NCBI GenBank assembly: GCA_965153455.1
Contig: OZ234503.1
Span: forward strand, 14,947,118 to 15,011,117
Direction: 5' to 3'
Length of the DNA stretch: 64,000 nucleotides
From: Sphagnum compactum
Lineage: Eukaryota > Bryophyta > Sphagnopsida > Sphagnales
Positions 1 to 12,780 of this stretch are shown piece by piece. Under the pieces are notes generated by a model that was not told where the DNA came from, made no database searches, and saw nothing but the letters and a program-made list of their open reading frames with translations. How positions within the stretch are numbered: the stretch's first letter is position 1; each line of letters starts with the position of its first letter. Both the position numbers and the translations under genes were made by a program.

Positions 1-1006
1 TATGGGTGGCAAAAAACAATTACTTTGCAACAAAAGGTTCCTAAGGCTGAGGTATAGGCAATTGCAAAAACATTCACATCTATTTTAAATTGTGTTGCCA
101 CTGCTTGTGTAATGAACCAATCACAAGGGCACTAACTACTATCTGATGTTCTTAATATATGTATAAATTTGACATTGACTTTGGAGGTTGAGGTTAGATA
201 GGCTATTGATGTTTTTAATGTTTTGGATGCATTTGATGTTAAGTTTGTCATCTTTCAAAACAATATGCAAACAAAAGTTGTTAAGGTCATCAAACCTTTT
301 TGCAATTTCTACAAGCCTGTGATTCACATTAAGTGCACAATATGCTTGCCTTTATGTTTAATCCTAGGTTCAAGTCTTTGAGGGTTGTGGAAAACTATGT
401 GAGAGGTGGGGCTTGTATTCGTCTTGTTGCAAACTATGATGTTAATGCAGTAATCCCTCTTCTGATGACTATGTTTGAAGTATTAAACCCTAGTATCCAA
501 GCATGTGCAGTAAAAGTTATTGGATTTGTTGATGGATTTGGTGACTCTATTGAAAAAGACAATAATATATTCGGTGTGGGCACATCTATGGAAGAATCAT
601 CATGTGCATTTGTTGTTGGGGAGTTGTCCTTGTTCAGGAGGTTACATGTATGCCTTGCTACATGTGTTGATCCTTTAGCCTAGTTGCGGATTCATGAAAC
701 ACAATTCCCAAATGTTAACTTCCTTGATAAACAAATATTGAGAATTCCAAGTCACAGATTGAAACTGAACGTGTGTTCAATCTTGTTGGAATGTTGATAG
801 CTTTGAAACACTATAGGTTGTAGGTGGATAATTTAAACTAAATCATCACCATGGTGAAGAATTGGCCTGACGATCTTTATTTGAATTGTTCACGACATAA
901 GGATTTGATAAACTTTCTAAAAGTTGAATTTATATTGGTTGAAGACAATTATGATTTGATTGAAGAATCAAATTATTTTGAGGAATTGGAACTAGATAAG
1001 GATTAA
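1..1006 (+). pseudogene. Decayed hAT-family transposase, C-terminal part
   Basis: Relic of a cut-and-paste DNA transposase, truncated by the window edge. Around 333-683 the translation has the stretch NPRFKSLRVVENYV, and after a stop at 681-683 it continues with RIHETQFPNVNF and, after a one-base frame change, ETERVFNLVGML. These match the hAT C-terminal dimerisation region (ordered motif followed by an S/ER-x-F-x-x-x-G block). The distal part ends in an acidic tail with a stop at 1004-1006. At least three in-frame stops and two frameshifts break it, and the part before 333 is in another frame. No terminal inverted repeats were found. It cannot encode an active enzyme. Family call moderately sure; subfamily unknown. 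Confidence 0.72.
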
Positions 1007-1941
1007 TTTAACATTGGCAAGGTTAGCTACAAAATTGTTGTTGTTTTTGGGATTACAAAATTTGAATGATAATTTGCACTTTGCACTTCATTTGAACTAA
1101 CAATTTGGTCTTTTTATTCATGCAGAGATTACTTGTGGAGCTCATCAACAATAGGGATGGCTTATGTTGTGTTGGGTGTGTTTGCGGGTTAGGTGGGGTG
1201 TATGTGGGGTGTGGTTGGGCCAAGAAACTTGTGTTACATTGGGCACAATTCTTTAAAGAACCACGGTTCAACTCCTTCACAAGTTATTAAATTTTTAATG
1301 TTTTTTAATGTTTTAATGAGGTAGGTCTATGATTGCAAAATTAATTCCAAAGGTTAAGATGTATTCCTAACCTTTATACGTATCCTATGATTAGCGAGAA
1401 TTTGAAAACCGAAAATGGATATCTGCCAAAATGAAAAATAAAAATAAAATACATATTCATCTGGTGAATTATATTCTTAATTTTGTTATTGTGCATCTCC
1501 ATATGTTATAACTTTTTGAAGAATATTCCATATAGAAAACTTGAGAAATGCCTCAAATCTTCATATCCGAGCAACACTGGTTTTTCTTTTCTTTTCTCAA
1601 TGTAGATTGGATGATATTTTTGCTATCAAAGGAGCATTTTTCCAATCCACTAGAATAGTTTCATGCAATTATTCATGTAATTTGCAAGTTTTGGTATATG
1701 TTGAAATGATGTTTGGATCATAATCACACATAGATTGTGAAGGTTATAACTATGTCACTAGTGGTAGCTTAAAAATTTTGTTGCTCTATATATGGAAAAA
1801 GTTGCGATCTTCATTCTCTTCCATTGAATGGAACTCCCATTTCTAAAACATATTGTGTGTCGTTTCTAGTTCCCTTTTAAGTTATTTTGTTCCATCTTGA
1901 CAAGGCAATGATTTCGTTCTCTAATTTCATTCGGATATATT
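1007..1941. other. AT-rich sequence without recognisable gene
   Basis: Short open frames occur on both strands, but none has a recognisable domain, intron signals or codon bias. It separates the hAT relic from the CACTA-like element that follows. Confidence 0.5.
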
Positions 1942-2359
1942 CATTAGTAGAAATCAACCAAAATGTAACCACTTCGTTTGCAATTACATGCGATTTATAG
2001 TTGTTTGCAACTAAGTTTGGGAGTATTTACAACTATAAGATCAAATTTCAACTATTTTAGTCACTCTTACAACTATGATGCAACTATCAGAAACTTCATC
2101 CTATCAATTGAATGACTTTTAGGTTTATTTTCATCCATGAATATATTGATATGTCCCATTAGTCGTAATAGTCATCAAATTAGTCACATCCTAAAGGTAT
2201 TTTATGGTGACATAAGGGAGTATTTTTATGTATGTATTAAAATTTATTTATGATATATATATTACATATATCACAATTATATTTTTGTGTGTATATTAAT
2301 TATGTGTATGTATGTATATTGTTCATATAATGAATCTAAAATTAATATTTCAGTCACAA

Positions 2360-2364
<5 letters not shown>

Positions 2365-2393
<29 letters not shown>
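2365..2393. repeat. (TA)n microsatellite
   Basis: About fourteen uninterrupted TA units inside the candidate CACTA element. Confidence 0.95.
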
Positions 2394-2394
<1 letters not shown>

Positions 2395-2396
<2 letters not shown>

Positions 2397-3440
2397 TTAA
2401 AAAATTGATATTTTAATTTAAGAAATATTTATGTGAATTTGAATTTTTTATTTGCATTCTGAATTTTTTCTTTAATTAAAAATCATTATTTGAATCAAAA
2501 AATCAATATTTGAACTCGGAACATTGTTATTCAAATCTGAAAACTGGAATTTCAATACTAAAAATTCTCATTTCAATTTTGAAAATTGTTATTCCAATTC
2601 TAACACATTTTATTTGAATCTAAAAATCAATATTTGAATTTCAAGTTTTAAATGTGAATTCTTAAAATTGTTAGTTTTATTCAAAAATATATGATTGAGT
2701 ATAAAATTATAATTCAAATTATGAAAATTATATTTAAACATTAAAATCAATGTTTCAATTCCAAAAATTGCCACTGCAATTCTTTTTTTTTTTGAAAAAT
2801 TAAAAAAAATTTGAATTTGAATTTTTTTAAATTCTAAATTGTTTTTTGGAATTCTTTGTTTAATTATTTGAATTTGAATATTTATATTTCAATTCTTAAT
2901 TTTTTCATTTAATTTTTAAAAAACTATTGACCTTAAAATTATTTCAATTCTGAAAACTACTATTTCAATTCTTTAAAGAATTAGTTGAATTTGATATTTG
3001 AATCTGAAATTTGTTATTTCAATTCCTTAAGAAATTATTTGGATTTTAGAAAAAATATTTAAATTTAAGAAGTTTATTTGATTTAAATTTTGATATTTGA
3101 ATTCTAAATTATTATTTCCGATTTTAACAATTAATATTTCAATTTTGAGCTTTTAAATTAAAATTTAAAAACTTATTTGATTTGAACTTTGAAATTGCAA
3201 TTCCAGATTATTATTTTGGATTCTCAGAATTAATATTTCAATTCAGAATTTTTTTAATTAAGTCTAAAAATGGACATTTCAATTTTGAATCTCAAAATTG
3301 ACATTTCACTTCTGAAATTTTTTATTTAAATTCAAAGACTTATTTCATCAAAAATGATGTTTGAATTCTGAATTGTTTTTTTGGAATCTAAAAGTAATAT
3401 TTCAATTCCAAAAATTATTGATTGAGTTTTGAGGTTTTTT
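2395..3440. repeat. Degenerate AT-rich short-period repeat
   Basis: About 1 kb built from variants of TATTTGAATTCTGAAAATT and TATTTCAATTC, recurring every 20-35 bp. There are no coding frames. It looks like an old, much mutated tandem array. Confidence 0.75.
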
Positions 3441-4429
3441 TCTATTAGTGTTATCCATAATGAATCTTTTTTATAAATAATTATAAATAATTATATTTAT
3501 TGCTTATAAGTTACACTAAATAATTATTTTTAAACCATAAATTTTTACATTATATATTTTATATTCTTATAATAAAAGAAATTAAATACTGTAATTAATG
3601 TTACATTACTTTAAAATCATTGTAATTATTTCAGATAAGAATTAATTATAGTATATGAATAATTATTTTTTAATTGAACATAATTATTGACAATGTGTAA
3701 TTCATAACTTTAAATCTGAATTAAAATTTTGGGAAGATCATAATGTAGTTAAAATATTTATTGTAATGATTATAATTTCAGGAATTATTATAATTAAATT
3801 TTTTTTGGTAATTACTTATCTATGACAAATGTTTTTACAATAATTAACGTAATCATATAGTAATTAATGTAACTATTTTAATATTAATTTAAAAAAAAAT
3901 TGTGTAGGAATGATTTTTAGTAAAAATTGTTTGTTCTGTTAAAAAATCAATTTGAACACTTATTTTTAATTAATTATATTATTTATAATTCGCCTAGATA
4001 TAAATAAATTATATATATATATAGTTATTTATTTGTCTTTGAATTATGTATTAACAACTTGTGAAAAAATAAATAGCTAATTAGTTAAATATTAAAAAAT
4101 TATTATTTATTTTTGTAGTTGATAATGAATACTTAATATTTGTAGTGTATAGTTTATATTTTCAATATTGTTAAATTTATTCATTATTAATTAAATGGTT
4201 ATCTAATTTTCTAGTGAACCATCAGAAAAGTGTTGGAGTTGCAATCTAGTTTGTGAAGAAGTTGCATTTTCAAAAATTATCCTATATTGTTTTTTCTTCA
4301 TTCCTATTTTGAACACTATATAAACAAGGGGTGTGGTCATCAAATTTCACATTAAAAAAGTTGTGCACATGGGATGAGCCAATCAAAAGGTTTAACCCAA
4401 AACAAAACTATGCAAAATTTTAAACTATC

Positions 4430-4665
4430 AACCTCCCCAACCTACTATCTACCTAGCTAGGTAGGTACATAGTATGACCTACCCACCTAGGTCAAGCTAT
4501 GTACCTACCTACCTAAATACCTACTTATATGAGCAAGTGTTTAGCCTAGGAAGGTAGACCTACTTACCTACCTTTTTACCTAAGTAGGTAGGTAGGTAGG
4601 TAGGTAGGTATGTAGCCTAGGTTTGTAGGCACCTATTTATGTACCTACTTAGGCACATATCAACC
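4430..4665. repeat. TAGG/CCTA-rich tandem repeat
   Basis: Runs of CCTACCTA and, at 4581-4612, seven to eight consecutive TAGG units. The two orientations alternate, so the tract can fold on itself. The same words fill 28490-30060. Confidence 0.85.
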
Positions 4666-5083
4666 TAATAATAATATTTTGTATTAAATTCATCTAAGGT
4701 GCCACGTGGCATATTTACATTGGGCCACGTGTCATAATATAGGATCATCCAAGCATTTGAATTGAACTTCCTATATTATTTCAAAATAATAATAATAATA
4801 ATATAAATAATTCAATATTAAAACACGTGGCAACACATCATTTGTCTCAATTGTGACCAAAATAGTTGCATTGTAGTCACATGTGACAATACGTATACAA
4901 TGGAATCAAAGGATGAACTTCTATTTGTTGAATTTTTTTTTTCATCCAATACCCTTTGTCGTTTGCAACTAATGTCTCATGCAACTTGTTCAAGGTGACT
5001 AATGAGATTTTAGTTGCAAATGTTGCTTGCGACTAAATTTTAGTTGCAAAGACCAGTAAAAAACACCTATTTTTTTTCTAGTG

Positions 5084-7998
5084 ATTGATTGTGTCAATGT
5101 TTAGTTTTTTGACTTAATTCAAACGTAGATTATTTTTTATATGTTAATACATTTTCCTTTCGAATTGAAAGGTCACAAAAAGAAGCTTCCTTTAAAGGTT
5201 TATCTAAGGGACTTGATATCTTACTTGTTTTTATTATTGCCACATGGGAACATGTGGTTTTTTTTAAAAATTGTATTCTAATTGGTGTAGAACATAAAAT
5301 GGATTCTATGTATGAGGGGATTTTTAATATTATATAACAATAGTTCCAAGTATCCTTTTGGAGGTTGGTTGTGTGACAACAATTTGTTTCACATGTTTTT
5401 CCATTAGATCTATCAAAATAAGTTCTCCAAAAGTACAACTTTTATTATTATTATGTGATGTAGGGTTAATATTGTGTGCATGTTTATTTTTATTATCATA
5501 TAGTTATATATTAAGGAGGTTAGTGTTGATTATGATAAGTCTCTCCAAATTAAACTATTACAATTTGTTATTTTGTTGCTCAAGCATTTGCTTGATGATT
5601 AGTCCACCACCACAAGGAGTTTATGAAGTTTGGTTAGAACCATTTGAAAAGGTAGGAGAATTTCAGCAAGCAATGGGCTTTTGTGAATGTGTGCCAATTC
5701 TCAAAGGCTTGCCAAGAAACAAAAAATAAAATAAAATAAGTTTGCTATTGTACTTACTCATACCTGGTTGCAGTGCTTGGGATTTTTACAATGCACCCAA
5801 TGTCACATTTTGTGCACATTTGCCATAACTTTCATACTAATGAGTTGATGGAACCTTCTCGACCTTTCAAGGTCAATGGATGTGTCCTTCATTTGCACAA
5901 AAGCTATAGTAGCAACCAAGATGAAAGAAACTAACGATGTAGGTCATTGTCACATTACTCTAAACATGCATTACTCTAAATATGCTAACTGAAGAACTGT
6001 GTGATTGTGAAGTAAACACTTGACATACTAAAAACCCTAAAAAAGGTACTATTGGTAGTCCTGAAACAAAATCTTGTTCTGTTCCTGCTTGGGTGTTAAA
6101 ATTAGTATTTATATGTAGGCCAATTGAAAGGGGCATCAAACAAAGCTCACAAAACAAGGTTTTTGATTGGTTTTTTTGGGAAAATACACTTCATATAATG
6201 TAATAAATATCTAATGACATTGCACTGGGAGACACAATGTTTTTAAAATTGAGTCATTAGCTTACATGTAAAGAACCAGTTGATTTTTGTCTTTTGTATG
6301 GGAAGGGTCGCATATTGTTGAGTAAGTAGGATTTCTGCCTCAGCAGCAGAGGATGGCAACTTATGTGTAAGGTTCCTAGTTCCTACCTAAACAATAAGAG
6401 ATCATTTCTACTAGTTGTTTACACTGGGTAAGGTAAGGACGAAGGACCTCAAGCTGGGCTGTTATGGGCATTTGGGTACTGTGTGCTCAGCTCCCACAAA
6501 GTCCTCATTCCCAGAACACTCCCCTTCTCAATCCTTACCCTTCACTTAACATGAACATATATCTATATCTATTAGTTTGCATAGTCAGTAGTTTTATACA
6601 AGCATGGATATGCATCTCTCTTCTTTTAATTGCTAACAGTCACTGACCTTTCCTTTTGCCGATTTGCTTTTGCATATCTGGTTTGGGTTGTTCATAGTCA
6701 CAAAACAACAAGCCTGGTAAACTTTTTCCGCAGGTGTTGATTAACTGATAGAGGAGGTAAAGACATTCCATTTACAAACCTTGAAACCCACACAATAATA
6801 GCTCCTCTATCTACCACTCAAGCCCACACTAGAACTTAGGCAGCTGTAGGCACTTTGGGTAGGGTTTTTAGTTGTTACCTCGTAGCAGAAGAGGCTTCTG
6901 AAATGTTGAATGATGTGTGATCCCTTTTCAGCTGCCTTTTTAAATGTTGTTTGGAAGCTAGTAATCATGCAGGAGCATCATCACAGGAGCATCATCACTT
7001 CACTAGTCTCAATGGATGGTACCACACGTCCCAACAAAGCAGATTAGAAGATGATGGTGTCTATTAGCCTGTCTAGAACAGGAAAGTCCTTCACCTGAAT
7101 GTACCCACAGGTATAAAAGACCAAGGCAAGTATATAACTTACTTGGTTAGCTCTAACAAACTTTCTGCTACCTTTCTAGTTACCTTCTAAACATTATAGC
7201 TAGAAAAATCATCTTTTCCCTATATTTGCAAGCTATAATGTTTAGAAGGAAACCTTCTTTTCTTTTTTTTTCCCTGAAAATGTCTAATATTTATACCATA
7301 CTGATATAATATTTTTGGAGATTTCTATATCATTACCATGCTGATATATAATAAACTATATGTACCTGGCATGAAAAATTCTATACCACTACCATCAGGA
7401 TTCTTTCTGGCAAATCTTAGCAACAATGTAGTGACAAAACAAAATCTAGTTCAACTCATGTAAAGGATTTTTGTGCAATAAAAAAAGGTTCCCAAGCCTA
7501 CAGATTTGTAGGTTTTATTTTTTGAAATCGCCATATTTGGACAATGGGTTCCAGCAGGTCACTAAAATACAGCAGGATTCTTAAATTTTGGTAGCCAAAT
7601 TTGGCTAATTCCTCTTGTGGATGATCACCAGTGTGGGTACTACATCACAAAATTGGAAAAAGAAAACCCTAGTTACCAACTGGTTGAGGGTTTAAGATGG
7701 TACATAGAAGGGTGGTTGTTCTACAAGGTTGTAGAAGGGTTTTATATTCGTTCAGACCCTTAATGTAGGCTGTTAAGAGGGAGGTTCTAGAAGGAAGCCA
7801 TGCGCACCGAGAGGAGCCTTGCAAATGAAATCAGCCTTTTTTTTAAACTGGAAAGAATTTGTCAAAAAGATAAATTCAAAATAAAAATTTAAAAATGAAG
7901 TGATTTTGAAGGGTTTCAATTGTCACAAGTGAGAAATGTTTTTAAAAAAAATTTGCTGTATTTCTATAACTGGTTTTCAGTGCATATTCCTATATTTG
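5084..7998. other. Intergenic sequence, no gene recognised
   Basis: The longest open frame (5358-5729, 123 codons) is hydrophobic, resembles nothing I recognise and lies in AT-rich sequence. The region from 6300 on is somewhat less AT-rich, but no exon could be supported. Confidence 0.5.
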
Positions 7999-8298
7999 GT
8001 TTTCATCATGTGACAAAAAATATAAAAGGATGATTGAAGATTTGTACTTTGTTTCTGGTTTATAGCCAGATTTGGCTAAATCTTTCTAGGGATGATGGTT
8101 TTCATCATGTGGTCAAAAGTATAGGAGGAAGATTAAAGATTTGTACTTTATTTCTGGTTTCATAGCCAGATTTGGCTAAACCTTTCTAGGGATGGCAGTT
8201 TTCATCATGTGACCAAAAATATAAAAGAATGATTAAAGATTTGTACTCTAAATTTCTGGGTTATAATCAGATTTTTTGGCTAAATCTTTCTAGGGATG
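7999..8298. repeat. Three tandem copies of a ~100-bp unit
   Basis: TTTTCATCATGTG starts at 8000, 8099 and 8199. Each copy continues through a GATTTGTACT block and ends with TTTCTAGGGATG. The copies differ by substitutions and small indels. No coding frame. Confidence 0.88.
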
Positions 8299-8683
8299 AA
8301 GGCCCACTTTGACTACAAATAAAATTTCCTAAAAAGAAAAAAGACTGGGACTCTTGCTAATAAATAAATGGGTTTACCTCCTTTGAGTATAATGACACAA
8401 ACATAAAGCTAGGACTCTAACCCAGCCCAGGATGTCTTCAAATGCTAAATGTTAACTTTGACTTACACAAGAAACAATCATTTATTTCCTCTGGAAACCC
8501 AGGAAACCAACCCCAAGGTAATGCCATAAACATTCTTCCAAGTCTCCATCACCCCAGTGTGTGTTGGCAGCAAGCAACAGTGCCCAAAGGTGCCTACTTC
8601 AAAACAACACCTGCTTCACATAAGTAATTGATGTACCTAACATTGAAAAAGCCTTTTGAAATTCAGGTGGAGCTGATTTCTAA

Positions 8684-8885
8684 AGTCTAATAAAAGGGAT
8701 GTAGTAGTAGCATGTATGTGCAACCCAGGAACTCTTGTAAATTCCAAGAATTTCATTAGTTCCTGTTAAAGAATTATTCTAAGGAGTCTAATAAAAGGGA
8801 TGTAGTAGTAGCATGTATGTGCAACCCAGGAACTCTTGTAAATTCCAAGAATTTCATTAGTTCCTGTTAAAGAATTATTCTAAGG
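8684..8885. repeat. Perfect 101-bp direct tandem duplication
   Basis: The unit at 8684-8784 is repeated base for base at 8785-8885. Perfect identity beside clearly diverged repeats points to a recent duplication, or to an assembly artefact. Confidence 0.95.
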
Positions 8886-9057
8886 CGCCTTGCTACTTGC
8901 TTCCTGCAGATTTGCTGGTATGTTCTGATTCATAGGCAGCAAGTCTAAGGCTTATATAGCATAAACTGTTTCCCAGAGCACATGGGGCGCACCTCATGTG
9001 TGTGATGTAAATTGCACAACAGAAACAGTATAAAGCACTCAGAAAGTATTTTCAAAA

Positions 9058-9280
9058 GGCTGCCATCACTCAGTGATGATATTGTGTATATTTTCTCAGA
9101 AGTGCTGCCATCACTCAGTGATGATATTGTGTATATTTTCTCAGAAGTGCTGCCATCACTCAGTGAGAATATTTCGTTTATTTTCTCAGAAGTGCTGCCA
9201 TCACTCAGTGAGAATATTTCCTATATTTTCTCAGAAGGCTGACATCACTCATTGATGATATTTCGTATATTTTCTAGCTG
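9058..9280. repeat. 45-bp tandem minisatellite, about five copies
   Basis: The unit begins CTGCCATCACTCAGTGA and ends TTTTCTCAGAAGTG, repeating every 45 bp. Because 45 is divisible by three, it leaves an open frame encoding a 15-residue repeat. Nothing else suggests a protein. The inner word TCACTCAGTGA is a near-palindrome. Confidence 0.93.
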
Positions 9281-9285
9281 TTTGT

Positions 9286-10100
9286 TGGCTCTGCTTCCAA
9301 ACCAGGGACTATCAGATCTATGTCGTCTTTGGTTTGGTCCCACATTCTTGAGGAGTGTTCATTCATCAGTTGTTATTGTGAATTATGAGTTTGAGGTTTA
9401 GGGTTTAAGGTTCCTTTTGGGAACTTGATAGATCTATGTAACTTTTGTTCGGTCCCACATTTTGTAAGGAGTGCTCATCAAGTGCTACTGTGAACTATGA
9501 GTTCCTTTTGAGAATTTCATCAGACCTTATGAGTTCATCCTTTTGGGAATTTTATGTGGATCCATGTAGTCTTCATTGGGTCCCACATTTTTTAGGAGTG
9601 CTTTTTAGGTGTTATTTTGAACCACGAGTTCATCCTTTTCTGAACAGGAGACATTAAAGAGCCTCAACAACCTTTGTTTGATGCAAAGAGTGGTTGGCAG
9701 CGCTAGCCCTCCATCAACATATACAAAGTCCTAGTATCAACTATCAACATAGTTTCAATATTGAATATCAACAATCACATTTAGATGGTTGATACTCTCA
9801 TTCTTTTTAGAGGTGTTGGGTTCAAAATTGGTGTGGGTTAGCAAAATATGTAAAACAAGCAACTTTAAAATATTTTTACAAAACATGAAAAACAAGCAAA
9901 ACTGCTCAAGGTGCAAAAAGATAAACTCAGAAATGGATTCAATACAACTCTGTGAAGATATTTAACGTATCTTGTTGGGAATCTCATCAAACATTTCTAT
10001 GGATCTATGTGGTTTTCATCGGGTCTCACATTTTCAAAGATAATAATCTTCATCACGTGTTATTGTGAACTATGAGTTCATCCTTTTGGGGATTTCACGA
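9286..10100. repeat. Diverged ~150-bp repeat family, about four copies
   Basis: Copies share a TCTATGT-x-GTCTT block, then TCCCACATT, GGAGTG, a TTATTGTGAA block and TGAGTTCATCCTTTTGGGA. They are recognisable near 9310, 9430, 9550 and 9990. Spacing is irregular and identity moderate. No coding potential seen. Confidence 0.7.
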
Positions 10101-11440
10101 AATGATTGTTCGTTTACCTGGTGTTGATTTAAATCTTATCATAAATTACTAGGCTTCATGGATTCATTTCATATTCACATGAAATCTATTGTTCATAGGT
10201 TCATATCATAATCAACATGATTTTGGACAATTGTTGTACCAAAATCATGTGAAAACACCACAAAAACTTTGCACACATATATTATACAAATTTTACACTT
10301 CAATTGCATACCACCGATGAAAAAAAAAAGTCACGATAATTACATTGTGATAACACAAAATCTGCGTGTTATTTGTACCCATAGATTTTATAATGATTTC
10401 ACACCAATTTAATTTTAATAAAGACGACAAACATGTTATTATTACACACAAACTTTAATCAACAAATTTGTATGAAAACCTTTTTTTTTTGGTTATCTAC
10501 AACTTTTATGATCTTGCCATTTGATGATGATGTGCTCGTTTTAAGTAAAACACTATGCAGCCAAAAAAGAGGAAGAAAGAAGCACTAACCTTGTACCATC
10601 AAGCTTGTGTCCATTGCAAGGACATTTATGATTGCAAACTGAGAAATATAATTTTTATACATACATTTCACATGTGAAAGAGCTTCTTTATTTCAAATAT
10701 TCAGACATTCTCAAAGCTATATTGTCATTTTAATATAATTTCAATGATGGTGATTCATCTAAGTTGGTTTCAGTACGACAACTTCAGGGTTTCATAAGTT
10801 ATTATTGTCACTTGGATAGTTTCAAACTGGAATTTGTTTTATAAGTTATTGTTGTCACTTGGATAGTTTTAAATTGGAATTTGTTTCATAAGTTATTGTT
10901 GTCCCTTGGATAGTTTCAAACTGAAATTTGTTTAGCCCATTCTCAAATAAAGAAGCATGAAATTTTGTCGTCTTTTTGAAGATCCTTTTTTTTCAAGATC
11001 ATATTCACAAATAAATTTTTCAGTACCTTCTTCATCAATTTTCATCCCATTTTTTTTCAATTCAATTTGAATCCAATTCAATCTACATGCAATGTCATTT
11101 GATATCTTGATTCAAAATAGAACTTAATTTTCACATTGAAATTAATTTACTTTTTCATTAAACTTAGTTTACACGTTGTATTCTTTTTTTTTCATTAATT
11201 GATCAGTTCATCATCACTGGTAGTGCACAACAACACAAAGCCCAAGTTGACAAAATGGCTCAGTATATCAAAGGGCAGGCAAGCAGATCAATCTTGTCCT
11301 CCCCAATGAGTGCTCTGAATAGAGCTAGGCCCAAAGGGAACATGGCTAAGAACATGCCAATGACAGCATTAAAATGCCCATGTACAATACTTTTTGGGTG
11401 AGAGTTAAATAGTCTCTCACATTGTACAGTTCATCTTTTC
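10101..11440. other. AT-rich intergenic sequence
   Basis: No supported gene. A short repeat (TTATTGTTGTCACTTGGATAG) recurs three times between 10800 and 10920. An open frame of about 49 codons at 11254-11403 has no recognisable family. Confidence 0.5.
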
Positions 11441-11529
11441 ATGTTCATGGCTGGGAATGGGGGAGAAACTAAACAGTGCACACTGGATGTGCAAAATATT
11501 GGTAGAGGGTTTTTGGTTGTTATGCTGGA

Positions 11530-12100
11530 AGAGCAGCTCCGCAGATGCTTGATATGTGACCATGCAAAAATATTTTTCACATTCAAGATTAGTTATTTAC
11601 TTCTTTTTTTCCCAACTTCATCCAGAAAACTAAAATTGGGACTGCAAACAGATGGGAAAATACTAATAGAAGCCGATCATCCAGACCACCAATCATTATA
11701 ACAGGCCAATGAGAAACAGTGAACGGCAGTCACATCATATTTATTACACTCTTTTCTGCAAGTGTACATCATTGCTGCACCTTTCACCAGCAAGTGAGCG
11801 CACACTGTGCAATTAGGCTGAGCCAAAATCATTTGATTCCTGAGCCAAACTAACATATTTATTCATCCAATTTTACTATGCACGAACGATCATGTACTGA
11901 GGACCACTGGAGATGATCTAAACAGCAGCTCCACCAATGCCCGGTATGAGACTCTGCAAAAATATTTCTCACATCCAAGATCAGTTATTTTTACTTACTT
12001 TTTTTTTCCCAACCTCACCCAGAAAACGAAAATTGGGACTCCAAACACATGGGAGACTGACTTCTAATAGCCAACCCACATGGACCAATCAAACTATGAT
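11530..12100. repeat. Pair of ~170-bp direct repeats about 400 bp apart
   Basis: The block at about 11530-11710 (GCAAAAATATTTTTCACATTC, then CAGAAAACTAAAATTGGGACT) is repeated at about 11930-12100 with substitutions. The rest of the interval, and 12101-12770, holds no recognisable gene. Confidence 0.75.
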
Positions 12101-12772
12101 TTAGGCAATCAACAGCTGTGCTGGGCCTTTTCTCACCTTGGAGAACCTCTGGAAAAAATGCTCAGCCAAAACCACTTGGTCAGCTAAACCGGCATGTTTT
12201 GACTTTTTTTCATCCAGATCTAGATCGGCTTGTTTGTTTATTCCTCCTCGGTGGTATTGGAACATCCACAAGGTGAGTAGGCAAGACGCAAAAACCCAAT
12301 CCTACAGTCTTTCCATAAATTCGGTCATTTTTCCACTTGGAAAAATGAATTGAAACTAGCAAAATTAGTGAAATTTCAAATAGAAAAAAAAAAAATCCCA
12401 AATATTCCCAATAATATTTTCGAAAAAAATAAAAGGGAAATATTTTTTTTGTCAGAAATAAAATCACTGCTCCAAAACCCTGTATTTGTCAATTTCACGA
12501 TTAAAGTGAAAATTCGAATTTTTTTTTAATGTTTTTTGCATGCGGTCCTATGTACTACCCACTGTTCCACGGGTACAGTCCTACGGCCGGCCTATATGTA
12601 TCGACTACCCCCTAGTCTAAGGGTAGCACCTGCTTGCTACCCCCTAACAGTTTTACCCCCCTACCCAACCGGCACTAACGACGGGTGCTGGCGGTGTTGC
12701 TCGGCGCGGTCGCGGATATATACAAGTTGAATACGTACGGTGGTGGAGGATACATACATTTGGGGGATTTTG

Positions 12773-12780
12773 TATAAATA
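12773..12780 (+). promoter_or_regulatory. Candidate TATA box of the receptor-like kinase gene
   Basis: TATAAATA lies about 530 bp before the kinase start codon, just before the local base composition shifts from AT-rich to GC-rich near 12860. That shift suggests a 5' untranslated leader from about 12805 on, with a CGT trinucleotide run at 13030-13043. No transcript data support this. Confidence 0.5.

Larger units (their letters stand above)
1942..5083. mobile_element. Candidate non-autonomous CACTA-type element 1 (3.1 kb)
   Basis: The left end reads CATTAGTAGAAATC and the reverse complement of the right end reads CACTAGAAAAAAAATAGG, a decayed CACTA-type terminal pair. The trinucleotide ATT lies directly outside both ends (1939-1941 and 5084-5086), as expected for the 3-bp target duplication of this superfamily. 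Subterminal stretches on both sides share TTGCAACTAA-like words (about 1975-2110 and 4965-5060). The interior has no transposase: it is AT-rich degenerate repeat plus a TAGG/CCTA-rich patch. Two other elements in this window (28157-30425 and 48378-50209) have the same low-complexity interior. The termini are imperfect, so this is the weakest of the three calls. Confidence 0.55.

Noticed and set aside
1645-1660. CACTAGAATAG at 1648 as the left end of CACTA element 1
   Set aside because: Flanking trinucleotide ATC does not match ATT at the right end, whereas 1939-1941 does; subterminal words also begin after 1942.
5358-5729. 123-codon open frame
   Set aside because: Hydrophobic, low-complexity translation in AT-rich DNA, no recognisable domain, no supporting splice or promoter signals.
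9058-9280. Regular repeats resembling a CRISPR array
   Set aside because: Units are contiguous with no unique spacers, and the genome is a plant's. It is a minisatellite.
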